Shown here in pieces: positions 47,065-55,068 of a stretch of 64,000 nt of DNA. Within the stretch, counting starts at the first letter, position 1. Every line of letters begins with the position of its first letter. The stretch comes from Affinundibacterium macrobrachii (GTDB taxonomy: Bacteria > Pseudomonadota > Gammaproteobacteria > Burkholderiales > Burkholderiaceae_D): positions 925,352 through 989,351 of the forward strand of contig NZ_BMYT01000001.1 of assembly GCF_014652415.1 (NCBI RefSeq). The letters are read 5' to 3'. Made by a program: the position numbers and the translations under genes. The notes beneath the pieces were generated by a model. It did no database searches and had not been told where the DNA came from. It worked only from the letters and a program-made list of their open reading frames with translations.

Positions 47065-47256
47065 CTAACTAAGCGCAGGCAAACCAAGGTCGATGCCATC
47101 AAAGTCGAGTAGAGGAATTAAATTCGTCGCGTGTCCGACAAATGGAGAGCGTTCGTGCCAGCCTTGCTCTCTGGCCGGCACTAACCAATAACCATCTTCG
47201 TCATGCGCAACCCAATATCTGGGTTGCTGCGTGAACTCATAAAAAACTATCGTCAT
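47065..47256 (-). CDS. Small conserved-looking protein, coupled to the M14 peptidase gene
   Basis: A 63-aa product starts MTIVFYEFTQQPRYWVAHDEDGYW. Its ATG lies one base after the stop of the peptidase gene (TGAGATG), the same coupling seen at 9893-9899, which supports it as a real gene. It is rich in tryptophan and acidic residues and has no signal or membrane segment. I do not recognise a family. It converges with the large kinase gene with 11 bp between stop codons. Confidence 0.6.
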   Translation of the reverse strand: MTIVFYEFTQQPRYWVAHDEDGYWLVPAREQGWHERSPFVGHATNLIPLLDFDGIDLGLPALS

Positions 47257-47257
47257 C

Positions 47258-48970
47258 TCACTCAACAATAGAATAGATAGGATAGCGACGCCACTCAGGT
47301 TCATGGAAGCGCTTGCCATTGGCGAAGATAAAACTCAATACAGCTTCCTGATTATCTAATAGTGAGGGATTAGCGGCTTTCCAAACCGCGAACTTCTCGG
47401 CTAACTCAGGTTCCGTCTGCAACATCTCATAGGCACTATCTTCAAACACGTAGTCAGAGAATGCTTCTTTCTTCTCCAAGACACTATTAAAGAATCCCCA
47501 ACGGAAAAAACTGTCATGCGCTTGCGGCTCTAAAGTCTCGACCGCGTAACGCGCATTCGGCTGATTTAGCGATAACACATAATCTCCAGCTCTGGCATTG
47601 ATTGTCTGCGTAGTCACCGACAATTCCATCGCATCATGAAACATATGTCCTTCATAAGCATTTGCGCGCGATTGCACATCCACAATATGGTAAGCCTGAA
47701 CCTGCATACTGCGATCTTCGCTGAGCTTTTCCAACACCACACCATTCCATTGCAAACGCTCAATCACTTCACGCCATGCTTGTGGGATCAAATACGCTTT
47801 CGGTGCTTTCACCACAACATCTTCGACGAAGTGATCAAAGTACTCGATATCTTTTTCCCATACTTGATTACGGTCATAGGATAAACGCATGTAGCTACCG
47901 ATCTTACTTGGGCTATACACCGCCTGATAGCCTTTAAAACGAAAGCGTGATGGACGAGAGTAATCGGCCTTCCAGGTGACAGGCCACTGCTTTTTCTGCG
48001 CTGCATTTTGCTTGGCTTCTAGTCGCAAAGTTTGAATCTGGGCTGCACGCGCAATAGTAAAATCTAACACCACTTCAACCAATGCGCGCATCGAATCATA
48101 GCGATCAGCATATGGTTTTAGCATATGCGTTTCTGGCATAAAACCAATAGTGTGATGTAATGCTGCAAATCCTGTAGAGAAACGCGGCACCTCTAAAAAA
48201 TCTTCAATCCCATCATCGGGAGTCACTTTAACCGGATTCACATATGGGCAAGTCGGCCACCCACGTTGTTCCATCTGCGCATAAATTTCTGGCAGCATAG
48301 TTTCTCTGAGAAATGGTCCCAAACCATCGCCGAGTTTATCTGCCTGAGTTTGAATCAAGGTCATCGTGTAGCTGTAGTCTGCTCCATTTGAAGTATGGGT
48401 ATCCACCATCACATCGGGATCCCACATGGCAAAGAATCGATTGAACACTTGCGCAGCCAAGCTATCACACTTCACAAAATCACGATTCAAATCAAGATTG
48501 CGGGCGTTTGCGCGGAAACCAAACATTTCCGGACCATCTTGATTGACGCGCGAAGTATTTTGACGGTTTAAACATCCATCAACGTTATAGATAGGAATAA
48601 ACAAGAACACCGTTTTTCCCAAAGCAGCGAGACGCTCAGGCTGAATACAAAAATCACGTACCAAGGCCATGCAAGCATCGATTCCCTCAGGTTCGCCGGG
48701 ATGAATACCATTGTTATTAAAAAAGATAGGACGCCCTGCCGCTTTTAAAGTTTCACGATCAAATACCGCATCCGCAGTGATTACGCCTGCATGCATAGGA
48801 ATGCCGTTATCGGAAACACCAATTTGCGAAAAATGTAAAACCTGTGGAAAGTCCTCGGCCAATTTCTCATAAAACGCAATACAAGCATCCCATGTACTTG
48901 TTTGATTTTGATTCCCTATTTCATAAGGCGTTGGGTAGGATGAATTGGCAGGATGTAATGGCATATTCAT
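47258..48970 (-). CDS. M14-family zinc metallocarboxypeptidase, cytoplasmic type
   Basis: The 570-aa protein lacks a signal peptide. M14 residues are complete: GIHPGEPEG supplies HxxE (about H90, E93), ARNLDLNRDF the carboxylate-binding Asn-Arg, VDTHTSNGAD the third zinc histidine (about 192) and GFMPETHM the catalytic glutamate (about 285). A C-terminal region of about 250 residues has no recognised domain. It is unlike the secreted M14 pair at 8150-11675 and probably trims peptides or peptide-like molecules in the cytosol. It is co-translated with the 63-aa ORF downstream. Confidence 0.87.
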   Translation of the reverse strand: MNMPLHPANSSYPTPYEIGNQNQTSTWDACIAFYEKLAEDFPQVLHFSQIGVSDNGIPMHAGVITADAVFDRETLKAAGRPIFFNNNGIHPGEPEGIDACMALVRDFCIQPERLAALGKTVFLFIPIYNVDGCLNRQNTSRVNQDGPEMFGFRANARNLDLNRDFVKCDSLAAQVFNRFFAMWDPDVMVDTHTSNGADYSYTMTLIQTQADKLGDGLGPFLRETMLPEIYAQMEQRGWPTCPYVNPVKVTPDDGIEDFLEVPRFSTGFAALHHTIGFMPETHMLKPYADRYDSMRALVEVVLDFTIARAAQIQTLRLEAKQNAAQKKQWPVTWKADYSRPSRFRFKGYQAVYSPSKIGSYMRLSYDRNQVWEKDIEYFDHFVEDVVVKAPKAYLIPQAWREVIERLQWNGVVLEKLSEDRSMQVQAYHIVDVQSRANAYEGHMFHDAMELSVTTQTINARAGDYVLSLNQPNARYAVETLEPQAHDSFFRWGFFNSVLEKKEAFSDYVFEDSAYEMLQTEPELAEKFAVWKAANPSLLDNQEAVLSFIFANGKRFHEPEWRRYPIYSIVE

Positions 48971-49092
48971 GAGATTGAGTATTCGATAAAATGAGCAAGA
49001 TGGGCTGCGATTGTAGCATCGACCCTCCAGAATTTTTCATGTAATCAAGACCGTCCAACCAAACGAAGGCAGCCATATGGCGATCAAAAACT

Positions 49093-49308
49093 ATGCAAAC
49101 AGATGATTTAATTTCTTTAGTCACAAAAACGATGCCTTACGGTAAATTTCAAGGTCGCTTACTCGCGGACTTACCTGGCCACTATTTAGGATGGTTTGCT
49201 CGCGAAGGATTTCCACGTGGCGAAATCGGCAGGCTGTTAGAACTGATGTATGAAATTGATCACAATAATTTACGTGAATTATTGACACCACTGAGGAACA
49301 ATAAATGA
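49093..49308 (+). CDS. DUF3820 family protein
   Basis: The 71-aa protein has the pattern of the family: MPYGKFQGRLLADLPGHYLGWFAREGFPRGEIGRLL. It is small, cytoplasmic and of unknown role; some members are linked to DNA-related functions. It is divergent from the M14 peptidase and followed by a long non-coding stretch. Confidence 0.82.
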   Translation: MQTDDLISLVTKTMPYGKFQGRLLADLPGHYLGWFAREGFPRGEIGRLLELMYEIDHNNLRELLTPLRNNK

Positions 49309-49783
49309 GAAGCCACAAATAAGTCGAATACCATTGCCGCTATTGAGCAAAATGCCAACTACGCAAAAAAGTTCAAAAATCAGGAAAAGTATTGGTTAAC
49401 AATACCCTCAATCTTATCTGCCTATCCCTAATAACTATTTTTGGTTTTCTAAGGCTGAACTGAAGACACTCCCTCTCCAGTAACAAACTTTGTGCACTTC
49501 ACATGATCAAGGATGAATTCATGCCGATGTTTGTGACTAAACACTCGGAGCAAGTAATAAAAGTAAGCACGAGAAATACGCACAAGAAATAAACACTAAA
49601 AGTAAATTACAAATTTAAGACAATTTACATAGAACTTAACGAAATGCCGACAGTCTTAGCTCAGCGAATATGTTTGAATGTGAATCTAGTTGCATAAGCT
49701 TTAAGCCGACGATTGCAACAAGTAACAAGATAGGTCGCACCCATTTTTGATAGCTCTTTGACTGATCATAAAGAACCACTGAT

Positions 49784-49857
49784 GTACAGAGACACACACC
49801 TACCTGTGAAAAAACAAGATACTCCCCTCCGTCTTGTAATTTCGTGTGTCTCTGTAC
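49784..49857. repeat. 14-bp inverted repeat with direct-repeat borders
   Basis: The arms GTACAGAGACACAC (49784-49797) and GTGTGTCTCTGTAC (49844-49857) are perfect complements around 46 bp. The 46 bp contain a second ACAAGA/TCTTGT pair (49814-49819, 49832-49837). ACTGATG occurs at both borders (49778-49784 and 49856-49862), as expected for a target duplication, though the right copy overlaps the arm. It may be a very small mobile element or a stem-loop RNA. Confidence 0.65.
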
Positions 49858-49983
49858 TGATGGGGTTTATTAAATAGAAGTTAATAGAATTTCTAATCTG
49901 CATACTTGGCGTGATAGTAGGGTCACAGTAGCCTTATAGCTACATCTTAGCAGTACCCTCGCCGCAACCTCACCGCTCTCTTC

Positions 49984-50027
49984 CAACTTATTTGCGACTT
50001 ACTTTCAACTTACTTGCAACTTATTTG
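49984..50027. repeat. 11-bp tandem repeat, four units
   Basis: Four units of CAACTTATTTG (units 1 and 4 identical; unit 2 is CGACTTACTTT, unit 3 CAACTTACTTG) lie just past the stop of the TAXI gene, which ends at 50056. Confidence 0.75.
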
Positions 50028-50055
50028 CAATTTTTTTGCTGCAAATCAAATTCTC

Positions 50056-51375
50056 TCAAACACCATTCTGAACGCGCTTACGGACAAACTGTATGTGGCT
50101 TCGTAAGCCATATAACTCTTCTGCATAAGCTAAAGGAATAGAAATGTGATTCACTTTATTTTCGATTTCATTGAGTCTTTGTAATTGCTGTTGGGCGATT
50201 TGTTGCTTTTGCTCAGGCGATGCTTCATCTAGCGCGTGCTCTACCGCGCGCAATTGTCCATACCAACGATAGATACGCGAGCGCACACGCCACACATACA
50301 ATGGAGGAATAATTTTCGATAGCGGTAACGCCAATGCACCAAAGGCGATGAACAAGACCCACATACGCTCCAAGAAATTCGACATCCAAAAACTCAGATA
50401 TCGCTGCAAAAATGGTGGGCCACTTTTATAAAATTTTTCAGCCTGCGGTTCGACTGTAATTTCGGTATAACGGTCAGATGGGAATTCACCCTGCTTGCTA
50501 AACCAATTCGCGCCACCATGAATTTTCTTGGCAGCTTGCAAAAATAAACTGATTAAAGCTGGATGCAAACTTTCATGTGCGACCAAGGTCGCAGTCGGTG
50601 AAATTAAATGGTAATCGCGTGAAGGAATATCTCTTCCCATATCGACAATACCACGTGGCAGCACCACGTGCGACAAAAATGGAAAGCGACGGGTATAAGC
50701 TTCTGCCTGTACAAAATCAAATAACTTGACACCCGGCGTTTGTAATAGCATCTGAATCAATTGTGAATCCGATGCCGAACTCATTACCAACACATCGATC
50801 TGTTCATTCACAAATGCAACCGTTGCTGGCGTGCTCTCCAACTGATGTATCTCTAATTGATTTTCATCCAGATTATTCACTGACAGAAGCTGTTGAAATA
50901 AACGTCGCACGCCAAATCCATCAGGGCCAACATTCACACGCTTAGCTTTGAACTCGGTTAAGCTCGTGACTTCTTTTTTACCTCGATAAAATATCCAGAT
51001 CGGTTCGTAAAATAAACTACCTAAAGAAATCAAACCTTTTTCTTGGGCATCTTTCTCCGTCGTTGAGCCACTCTGCACAAAGCCAATATCAATCTTTGAA
51101 TCCAAGTCAGCGATGTGTTGTAGATTTTCTTGCGATCCTTGCGATTTGTGAATACGCAAGGTAATTTGGTTCTGCGCTAATTCTTCTGCATACTGCTTTG
51201 CAAAGCGTTCGTAAGCGCTATTTTCCTGCCCCGCACTAAAGTCCAATGTTCTACCCGGTGCTGGGTCAACCACATAATAGGCTGCCAGTATCACCGCAAT
51301 AATCATCAGCGCAATCGGGCCAAATGCAATCAAGGCATCTTTGGTAGAAATCAGCGTAAATTTAATCTTAGGCAT
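50056..51375 (-). CDS. TAXI-family solute-binding protein with two membrane anchors
   Basis: The 439-aa protein has an N-terminal transmembrane segment (about 14-36) and a TAXI-type periplasmic binding domain (about 45-320: FSAGQENSAYERFAKQY, IGFVQSGS, VNVGPDGFGVRRL, LVMSSASDS). A second transmembrane segment (about 340-362) and a cytoplasmic coiled-coil tail (about 365-439, rich in glutamine) follow. Classical TAXI proteins are free periplasmic partners of TRAP carriers; this one is tethered on both sides, and no TRAP permease gene is nearby. It may work as a sensor or scaffold. The gene is preceded by a 9-bp tandem repeat ending 26 bp before the ATG. Confidence 0.82.
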   Translation of the reverse strand: MPKIKFTLISTKDALIAFGPIALMIIAVILAAYYVVDPAPGRTLDFSAGQENSAYERFAKQYAEELAQNQITLRIHKSQGSQENLQHIADLDSKIDIGFVQSGSTTEKDAQEKGLISLGSLFYEPIWIFYRGKKEVTSLTEFKAKRVNVGPDGFGVRRLFQQLLSVNNLDENQLEIHQLESTPATVAFVNEQIDVLVMSSASDSQLIQMLLQTPGVKLFDFVQAEAYTRRFPFLSHVVLPRGIVDMGRDIPSRDYHLISPTATLVAHESLHPALISLFLQAAKKIHGGANWFSKQGEFPSDRYTEITVEPQAEKFYKSGPPFLQRYLSFWMSNFLERMWVLFIAFGALALPLSKIIPPLYVWRVRSRIYRWYGQLRAVEHALDEASPEQKQQIAQQQLQRLNEIENKVNHISIPLAYAEELYGLRSHIQFVRKRVQNGV

Positions 51376-51400
51376 CGTTTATAAAAACCAAGTTGATATG

Positions 51401-51472
51401 ATCCATTTGATCCATTTGATCCATTTGATCCATTTGATCCATTTGATCCATTTGATCCGATTGATCCAAGCG
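51401..51472. repeat. 9-bp tandem repeat ATCCATTTG
   Basis: Six perfect units (51401-51454) and two diverged ones (51455-51472) fill most of the 103-bp spacer between the CinA-like gene and the TAXI gene. They lie immediately upstream of the TAXI start codon (51375). Such repeats change copy number by slippage and here would alter the leader or promoter spacing. 9 bp is a multiple of three, but the repeat is outside the coding frame. Confidence 0.92.
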
Positions 51473-51478
51473 ATTTCA

Positions 51479-52267
51479 CTAAGCTAGTTTTTGATACTCT
51501 GATTGAAATTGATCTAAGCCTTGCAACATGTCAGCAAACGCCAATTGCACTTGCGTTGGATCGCCTTTAACGCCTAACTCAATATGCCGTCGCATTGTGT
51601 CGGTTCCAACACTGGGCAAACTAAACACTTTGATTAATGGATAACGCGATTCAAGTTCTTCCATCATCGGCGTTAACAAGGATTCTGCAACTTCGAATAC
51701 TAATACCGCTTTTTCATCAGAGGCCTGTTGATGAAATAGATGTGCGTAGTGTGTATCCAACACCCAAGCAATCATTGGCCACGCCATTACTGGAAACCCT
51801 GGTACAAAATAATGCTGCTGTATGGCAAAGCCCGGAATTTTATTGAATGGATTAGGGATAATATCGGCACCTTCAGGAAACTCCCCCATTTTCAATCGAT
51901 GTAAATGATCTGGGCTATTGAGATCAAGCGCATGTTCAGATCCTACATGCATCTCGGTAATGCGCTCTTGAATAAGTTTTTTTGCCTCAGGATGCAAGAC
52001 TATCGGCAATCCCAAAGCTGCCGCTGCACACTGGCGAGTATGATCGTCAGGTGTCGCACCAATTCCACCAGTACTAAAAACAATATCACCACTGGCAAAG
52101 CTGCGCTTGAGTAGATTAGTGATTCGAACGCGATCATCACCAACATACTCAGCCCAATCCAAGCTCAAGCCACGTTCCTTCAGAATCTCAATCACTTTCG
52201 GCAAATGTTGGTCTATCCTTTTGCCAGAGAGAATTTCATCGCCAATAATAATTAAACCAATTCCCAT
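51479..52267 (-). CDS. CinA-N / MoCF-type molybdopterin-binding domain protein
   Basis: The 262-aa protein consists of a MoaB/Mog-like domain (about 1-170): IGDEILSGKRIDQHLPKVIEIL and IVFSTGGIGATPDDHTRQCAAAALG are diagnostic of the CinA N-terminal half. It lacks the C-terminal PncC amidase domain of full CinA. The molecular role of such stand-alone proteins is unclear (nucleotide-derivative hydrolysis or molybdopterin binding). The ATG at 52265-52267 has AGGAG six bases upstream and is preferred over the GTG just before it. It lies 9 bp after the EI24 gene, so they form one operon. Confidence 0.85.
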   Translation of the reverse strand: MGIGLIIIGDEILSGKRIDQHLPKVIEILKERGLSLDWAEYVGDDRVRITNLLKRSFASGDIVFSTGGIGATPDDHTRQCAAAALGLPIVLHPEAKKLIQERITEMHVGSEHALDLNSPDHLHRLKMGEFPEGADIIPNPFNKIPGFAIQQHYFVPGFPVMAWPMIAWVLDTHYAHLFHQQASDEKAVLVFEVAESLLTPMMEELESRYPLIKVFSLPSVGTDTMRRHIELGVKGDPTQVQLAFADMLQGLDQFQSEYQKLA

Positions 52268-52276
52268 CACTTACTC

Positions 52277-53143
52277 CTATATCTGTGAATTACCTTGTGC
52301 ATCAATACCAACTGCCAGTCTCATATCTGGTGCAGAGGTTTGACGTAAGTCTTGTAGTGCACGCAAACAAAAATGTTGGTACCACAAGCCAGTAAAAATA
52401 AAAATCAAGAGATAAACCCAAATAGCCATGCTAGCGATGATGGGGAAGAAAAATAAATGCGCCACAGAAATCGCACTTCCCAGCCATAGCATGGATGGCA
52501 AAGAACTAAACCACCCGGCAATCAAACCAATTAATAAAAGCGAACCACGATATTTCGACACAATTTGCTTACGTTCTTCTGGTTCGGCAAACATCGCCAA
52601 TGCATCATAGCTCATGACACGGTAGGTTAACCATCCCCACAGTAAGGGCTGCACAAAGACATAAATTGGTGGAATAAAAATCAGTGGCAAAGTGATTACC
52701 CAGCCCAGCACAAATAGAAAAACCGAGCCCAATGAAAAGCCAAAGCTGCGTAAAAATGATGCCCCATAGCGTTTTTCTAATGAGGGAAAATCTCTTTCTC
52801 CTACATGCTTAGAAATGACTGGCATAATCAAGACGCCGATAAACAGTAAACTGCTAATGATCACCACTGGTAGCAGCACCCACATCGCCAATAAGGGAAT
52901 CACCACGGTTTTTAATGCCAATAAACCCAGTGAATTCAACACCTGCGCTGCACTCGAATAGGCCTCGTTTGCCGCAAAATAGGATTGAAAAAAGTCGATC
53001 ACCGCTTGCAAACGCCACGCCATTAATCCGCCCCACAGCAATACAGAACTAATTAATGGAATTATGCTCAACAAGATTATTTTGAAGCGAAACTGCGTCG
53101 CAAACGCTTGCGCCCAAGATCGCATCAGTGCGGATAAATTCAT
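52277..53143 (-). CDS. EI24 / CysZ-like integral membrane protein
   Basis: This 288-aa protein has about six hydrophobic segments (roughly 22-48, 75-115, 145-190, 215-260). The hydrophobic helices and SLEKRYGASFLRS and WYQHFCLRALQDLR segments match EI24-domain proteins of Burkholderiales. CysZ members transport sulphate; that role is not shown here. The start is ATG 53141-53143 with AAAGG upstream. It is first in the EI24-CinA-(TAXI) gene series. Confidence 0.85.
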   Translation of the reverse strand: MNLSALMRSWAQAFATQFRFKIILLSIIPLISSVLLWGGLMAWRLQAVIDFFQSYFAANEAYSSAAQVLNSLGLLALKTVVIPLLAMWVLLPVVIISSLLFIGVLIMPVISKHVGERDFPSLEKRYGASFLRSFGFSLGSVFLFVLGWVITLPLIFIPPIYVFVQPLLWGWLTYRVMSYDALAMFAEPEERKQIVSKYRGSLLLIGLIAGWFSSLPSMLWLGSAISVAHLFFFPIIASMAIWVYLLIFIFTGLWYQHFCLRALQDLRQTSAPDMRLAVGIDAQGNSQI

Positions 53144-53291
53144 GCAATTACCTTTATAAACAGAGAACAACACAGACAGGTATTCTACCTTGCATTAACA
53201 ATATAGACACATGCACAAAGATACAAAGACCTAGGCTTTTGATCTACAATTGCGCCACCTATTTTTCATTACTCTTATTCAAGGATCAATT

Positions 53292-53648
53292 ATGTCCTCT
53301 ATCACTACTGTCAGCGGTCTGCAATACGAAGATAAAGTCGAAGGTAGCGGTGCGGAAGCCACTGCTGGTAAAAACGTCGAAGTACATTACACAGGCTGGT
53401 TACAAAACCCAGACGGCAGCGCCGGCAAAAAATTTGATTCAAGCAAAGATCGCGGCCAGCCATTTGAATTTGCACTTGGCGCTGGTCAAGTAATTAAAGG
53501 TTGGGATGAAGGCGTACAAGGAATGAAAGTTGGCGGGACTCGCTTACTAACGATTCCATCCGCCCTAGGCTACGGACCACGCGGTGCAGGCGGCGTGATT
53601 CCACCAAACGCAACTTTAATTTTTGAAGTTGAATTACTGGGCGTATAA
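53292..53648 (+). CDS. FKBP-type peptidyl-prolyl cis-trans isomerase
   Basis: The 118-aa single-domain FKBP catalyses proline isomerisation in folding proteins. The core residues are in [39 protein letters not shown] and [23 protein letters not shown]. No signal peptide is visible, so it is cytoplasmic. The ATG at 53292 has AAGGA upstream. The gene stands alone with a terminator shared with the small lipoprotein gene. Confidence 0.95.
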   Translation: MSSITTVSGLQYEDKVEGSGAEATAGKNVEVHYTGWLQNPDGSAGKKFDSSKDRGQPFEFALGAGQVIKGWDEGVQGMKVGGTRLLTIPSALGYGPRGAGGVIPPNATLIFEVELLGV

Positions 53649-53666
53649 ACTCTCGCTCACTAACAT

Positions 53667-53706
53667 AAAAAATGGCTGCTTCTTTTACGAGAAGCAGCCA
53701 TTTTTA
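53667..53706. terminator. Bidirectional terminator after the FKBP gene
   Basis: A 14-bp perfect stem (53670-53683 with 53690-53703, core GGCTGCTTCT) with a 6-nt loop and flanking A and T runs lies between convergent genes ending at 53648 and 53787. Confidence 0.92.
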
Positions 53707-53786
53707 CTTAAAGATTACAGATTCAATCATGTGCAACTTAGAGAAGATGCCTAAACATCGCTAAATTTGATGAGCAATCGCGCTGA

Positions 53787-54116
53787 TTATTTAAACGGAC
53801 TACTACTATTTAAAGGCGTTCCTTTTTTGGCGCATGTTGGTGGATTCGTCATGCCAAAACTCAGCAAATTACCACCATTGATCACGCAATTATATTCACC
53901 GCCATTTGCTTTAACTGCGACATAAGTATTGGTGCCATCGACGTGTTTATTCACTACAACGACGTCATTTGGCTGCACGCCTAAGGCACCCGCAGTCTTC
54001 GTCTTTACATCGTCATCTGAAAGCATATTTGTTTTCGTCGCAATCGTATTACATGCTGACAATAACAGCACCAAAGCTGACATCAGGACACTGGTTTTTA
54101 CGCGTTTGCTAGTCAT
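53787..54116 (-). CDS. Small lipoprotein of unknown function
   Basis: The 109-aa precursor has a lipobox LLSAC with the lipidated cysteine at 22. Two cysteines in the mature part (EYNCVING and PPTCAKKG) may pair. The segment DDVKTKTAGALGVQPNDVVVVNKHVDG has a BON-like sound, but I would not assign a family. A serine-rich tail follows. It converges with the FKBP gene. Confidence 0.75.
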   Translation of the reverse strand: MTSKRVKTSVLMSALVLLLSACNTIATKTNMLSDDDVKTKTAGALGVQPNDVVVVNKHVDGTNTYVAVKANGGEYNCVINGGNLLSFGMTNPPTCAKKGTPLNSSSPFK

Positions 54117-54360
54117 TGATTCCCCCTTAAAAATAACAAAAAAGAATCATCACTATACATATCAAATTATTTTTAAATTAAACAAATACTTCTCAAAGCG
54201 TATAGAAAGTGTATCTATTTAATAAAAGTAAAATACATTTAATGAATAGCAATTTATGATTAGCAATTAGCGCTCAGCGCAAACTTTCCTTAACTCAATA
54301 CAATGACAAGCAGACTATGACGAATACAACTGCACCAATAAACGATCAAGATGCGATCGA

Positions 54361-54966
54361 CTACTCCTTGATAAAGTGCTCGCGATAGTATTTTAATTCC
54401 TCAATCGATTCGATGATGTCGGCTAAGGCTGTATGTTTTTGATGTTTTTTAAAGCCACTTGCTAAGGCTGGCTTCCAGCGACGACACAACTCTTTCAAGG
54501 TCGACACATCGAGATTTCGATAATGGAAAAACTCCTCCAACTTTGGCATTCCGCGGAACATAAAGCGACGATCTTGGCAAATTGTGTTGCCGCACATCGG
54601 TGATTTTCCTGCTGGAACATATGCTTTCAAAAAGCTAATCAAGGCCTTTTCAGCGTCTGCCTCGGTTATCGTCGATGCTTTAACTCGATCTATTAGTCCA
54701 GAGCGACCATGCGTGCCTTTGTTCCAAGCATCCATTTTATTCAAGACTTCATCTGATTGATGAATCGCAAATACGGGACCTTCAGCCAATACGTTTAACT
54801 GCATATCGGTCACAACCACCGCAATTTCGATAATTTTATCGTTGTCGGGATCTAAGCCAGTCATTTCCATATCGACCCAAATTAGATTCATCTCATTTGG
54901 CTTAGCTGGTTTCACCGCGCTTGCTGTTGTGGTTTCATTTACTTCGATATTGCTCTCTTGTGACAT
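54361..54966 (-). CDS. orn: Oligoribonuclease
   Basis: The 201-aa 3'-5' exoribonuclease of the DEDDh family degrades 2- to 5-mer RNAs, including pGpG from cyclic-di-GMP turnover. [11 protein letters not shown] holds the first acidic pair; [27 protein letters not shown] and [12 protein letters not shown] complete the site. A 25-residue N-terminal extension precedes the usual [10 protein letters not shown] start. GGAAGA upstream of the first ATG supports the longer form. It is divergent from the M48 gene, a common order in Burkholderiales. Confidence 0.96.
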   Translation of the reverse strand: MSQESNIEVNETTTASAVKPAKPNEMNLIWVDMEMTGLDPDNDKIIEIAVVVTDMQLNVLAEGPVFAIHQSDEVLNKMDAWNKGTHGRSGLIDRVKASTITEADAEKALISFLKAYVPAGKSPMCGNTICQDRRFMFRGMPKLEEFFHYRNLDVSTLKELCRRWKPALASGFKKHQKHTALADIIESIEELKYYREHFIKE

Positions 54967-55068
54967 AATTCTTCCTAGACGCTAATTTGCTTAATTTCTC
55001 AAAATAAACAAAAGCTTAATTTTGAGATAACTAACTTCACTATTTTTCTGATAAAGCAGCATTTTCCC

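Larger units (their letters stand above)
49309..50055. other. Long non-coding stretch with repeats
   Basis: This is the longest gene-free interval of the window (747 bp). It is AT-rich with many stops in all frames. It contains a hairpin-forming inverted repeat (49784-49857) flanked by 7-bp direct repeats, and an 11-bp tandem repeat (49984-50027). Nothing here looks like a tRNA or a known RNA gene. Confidence 0.6.
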
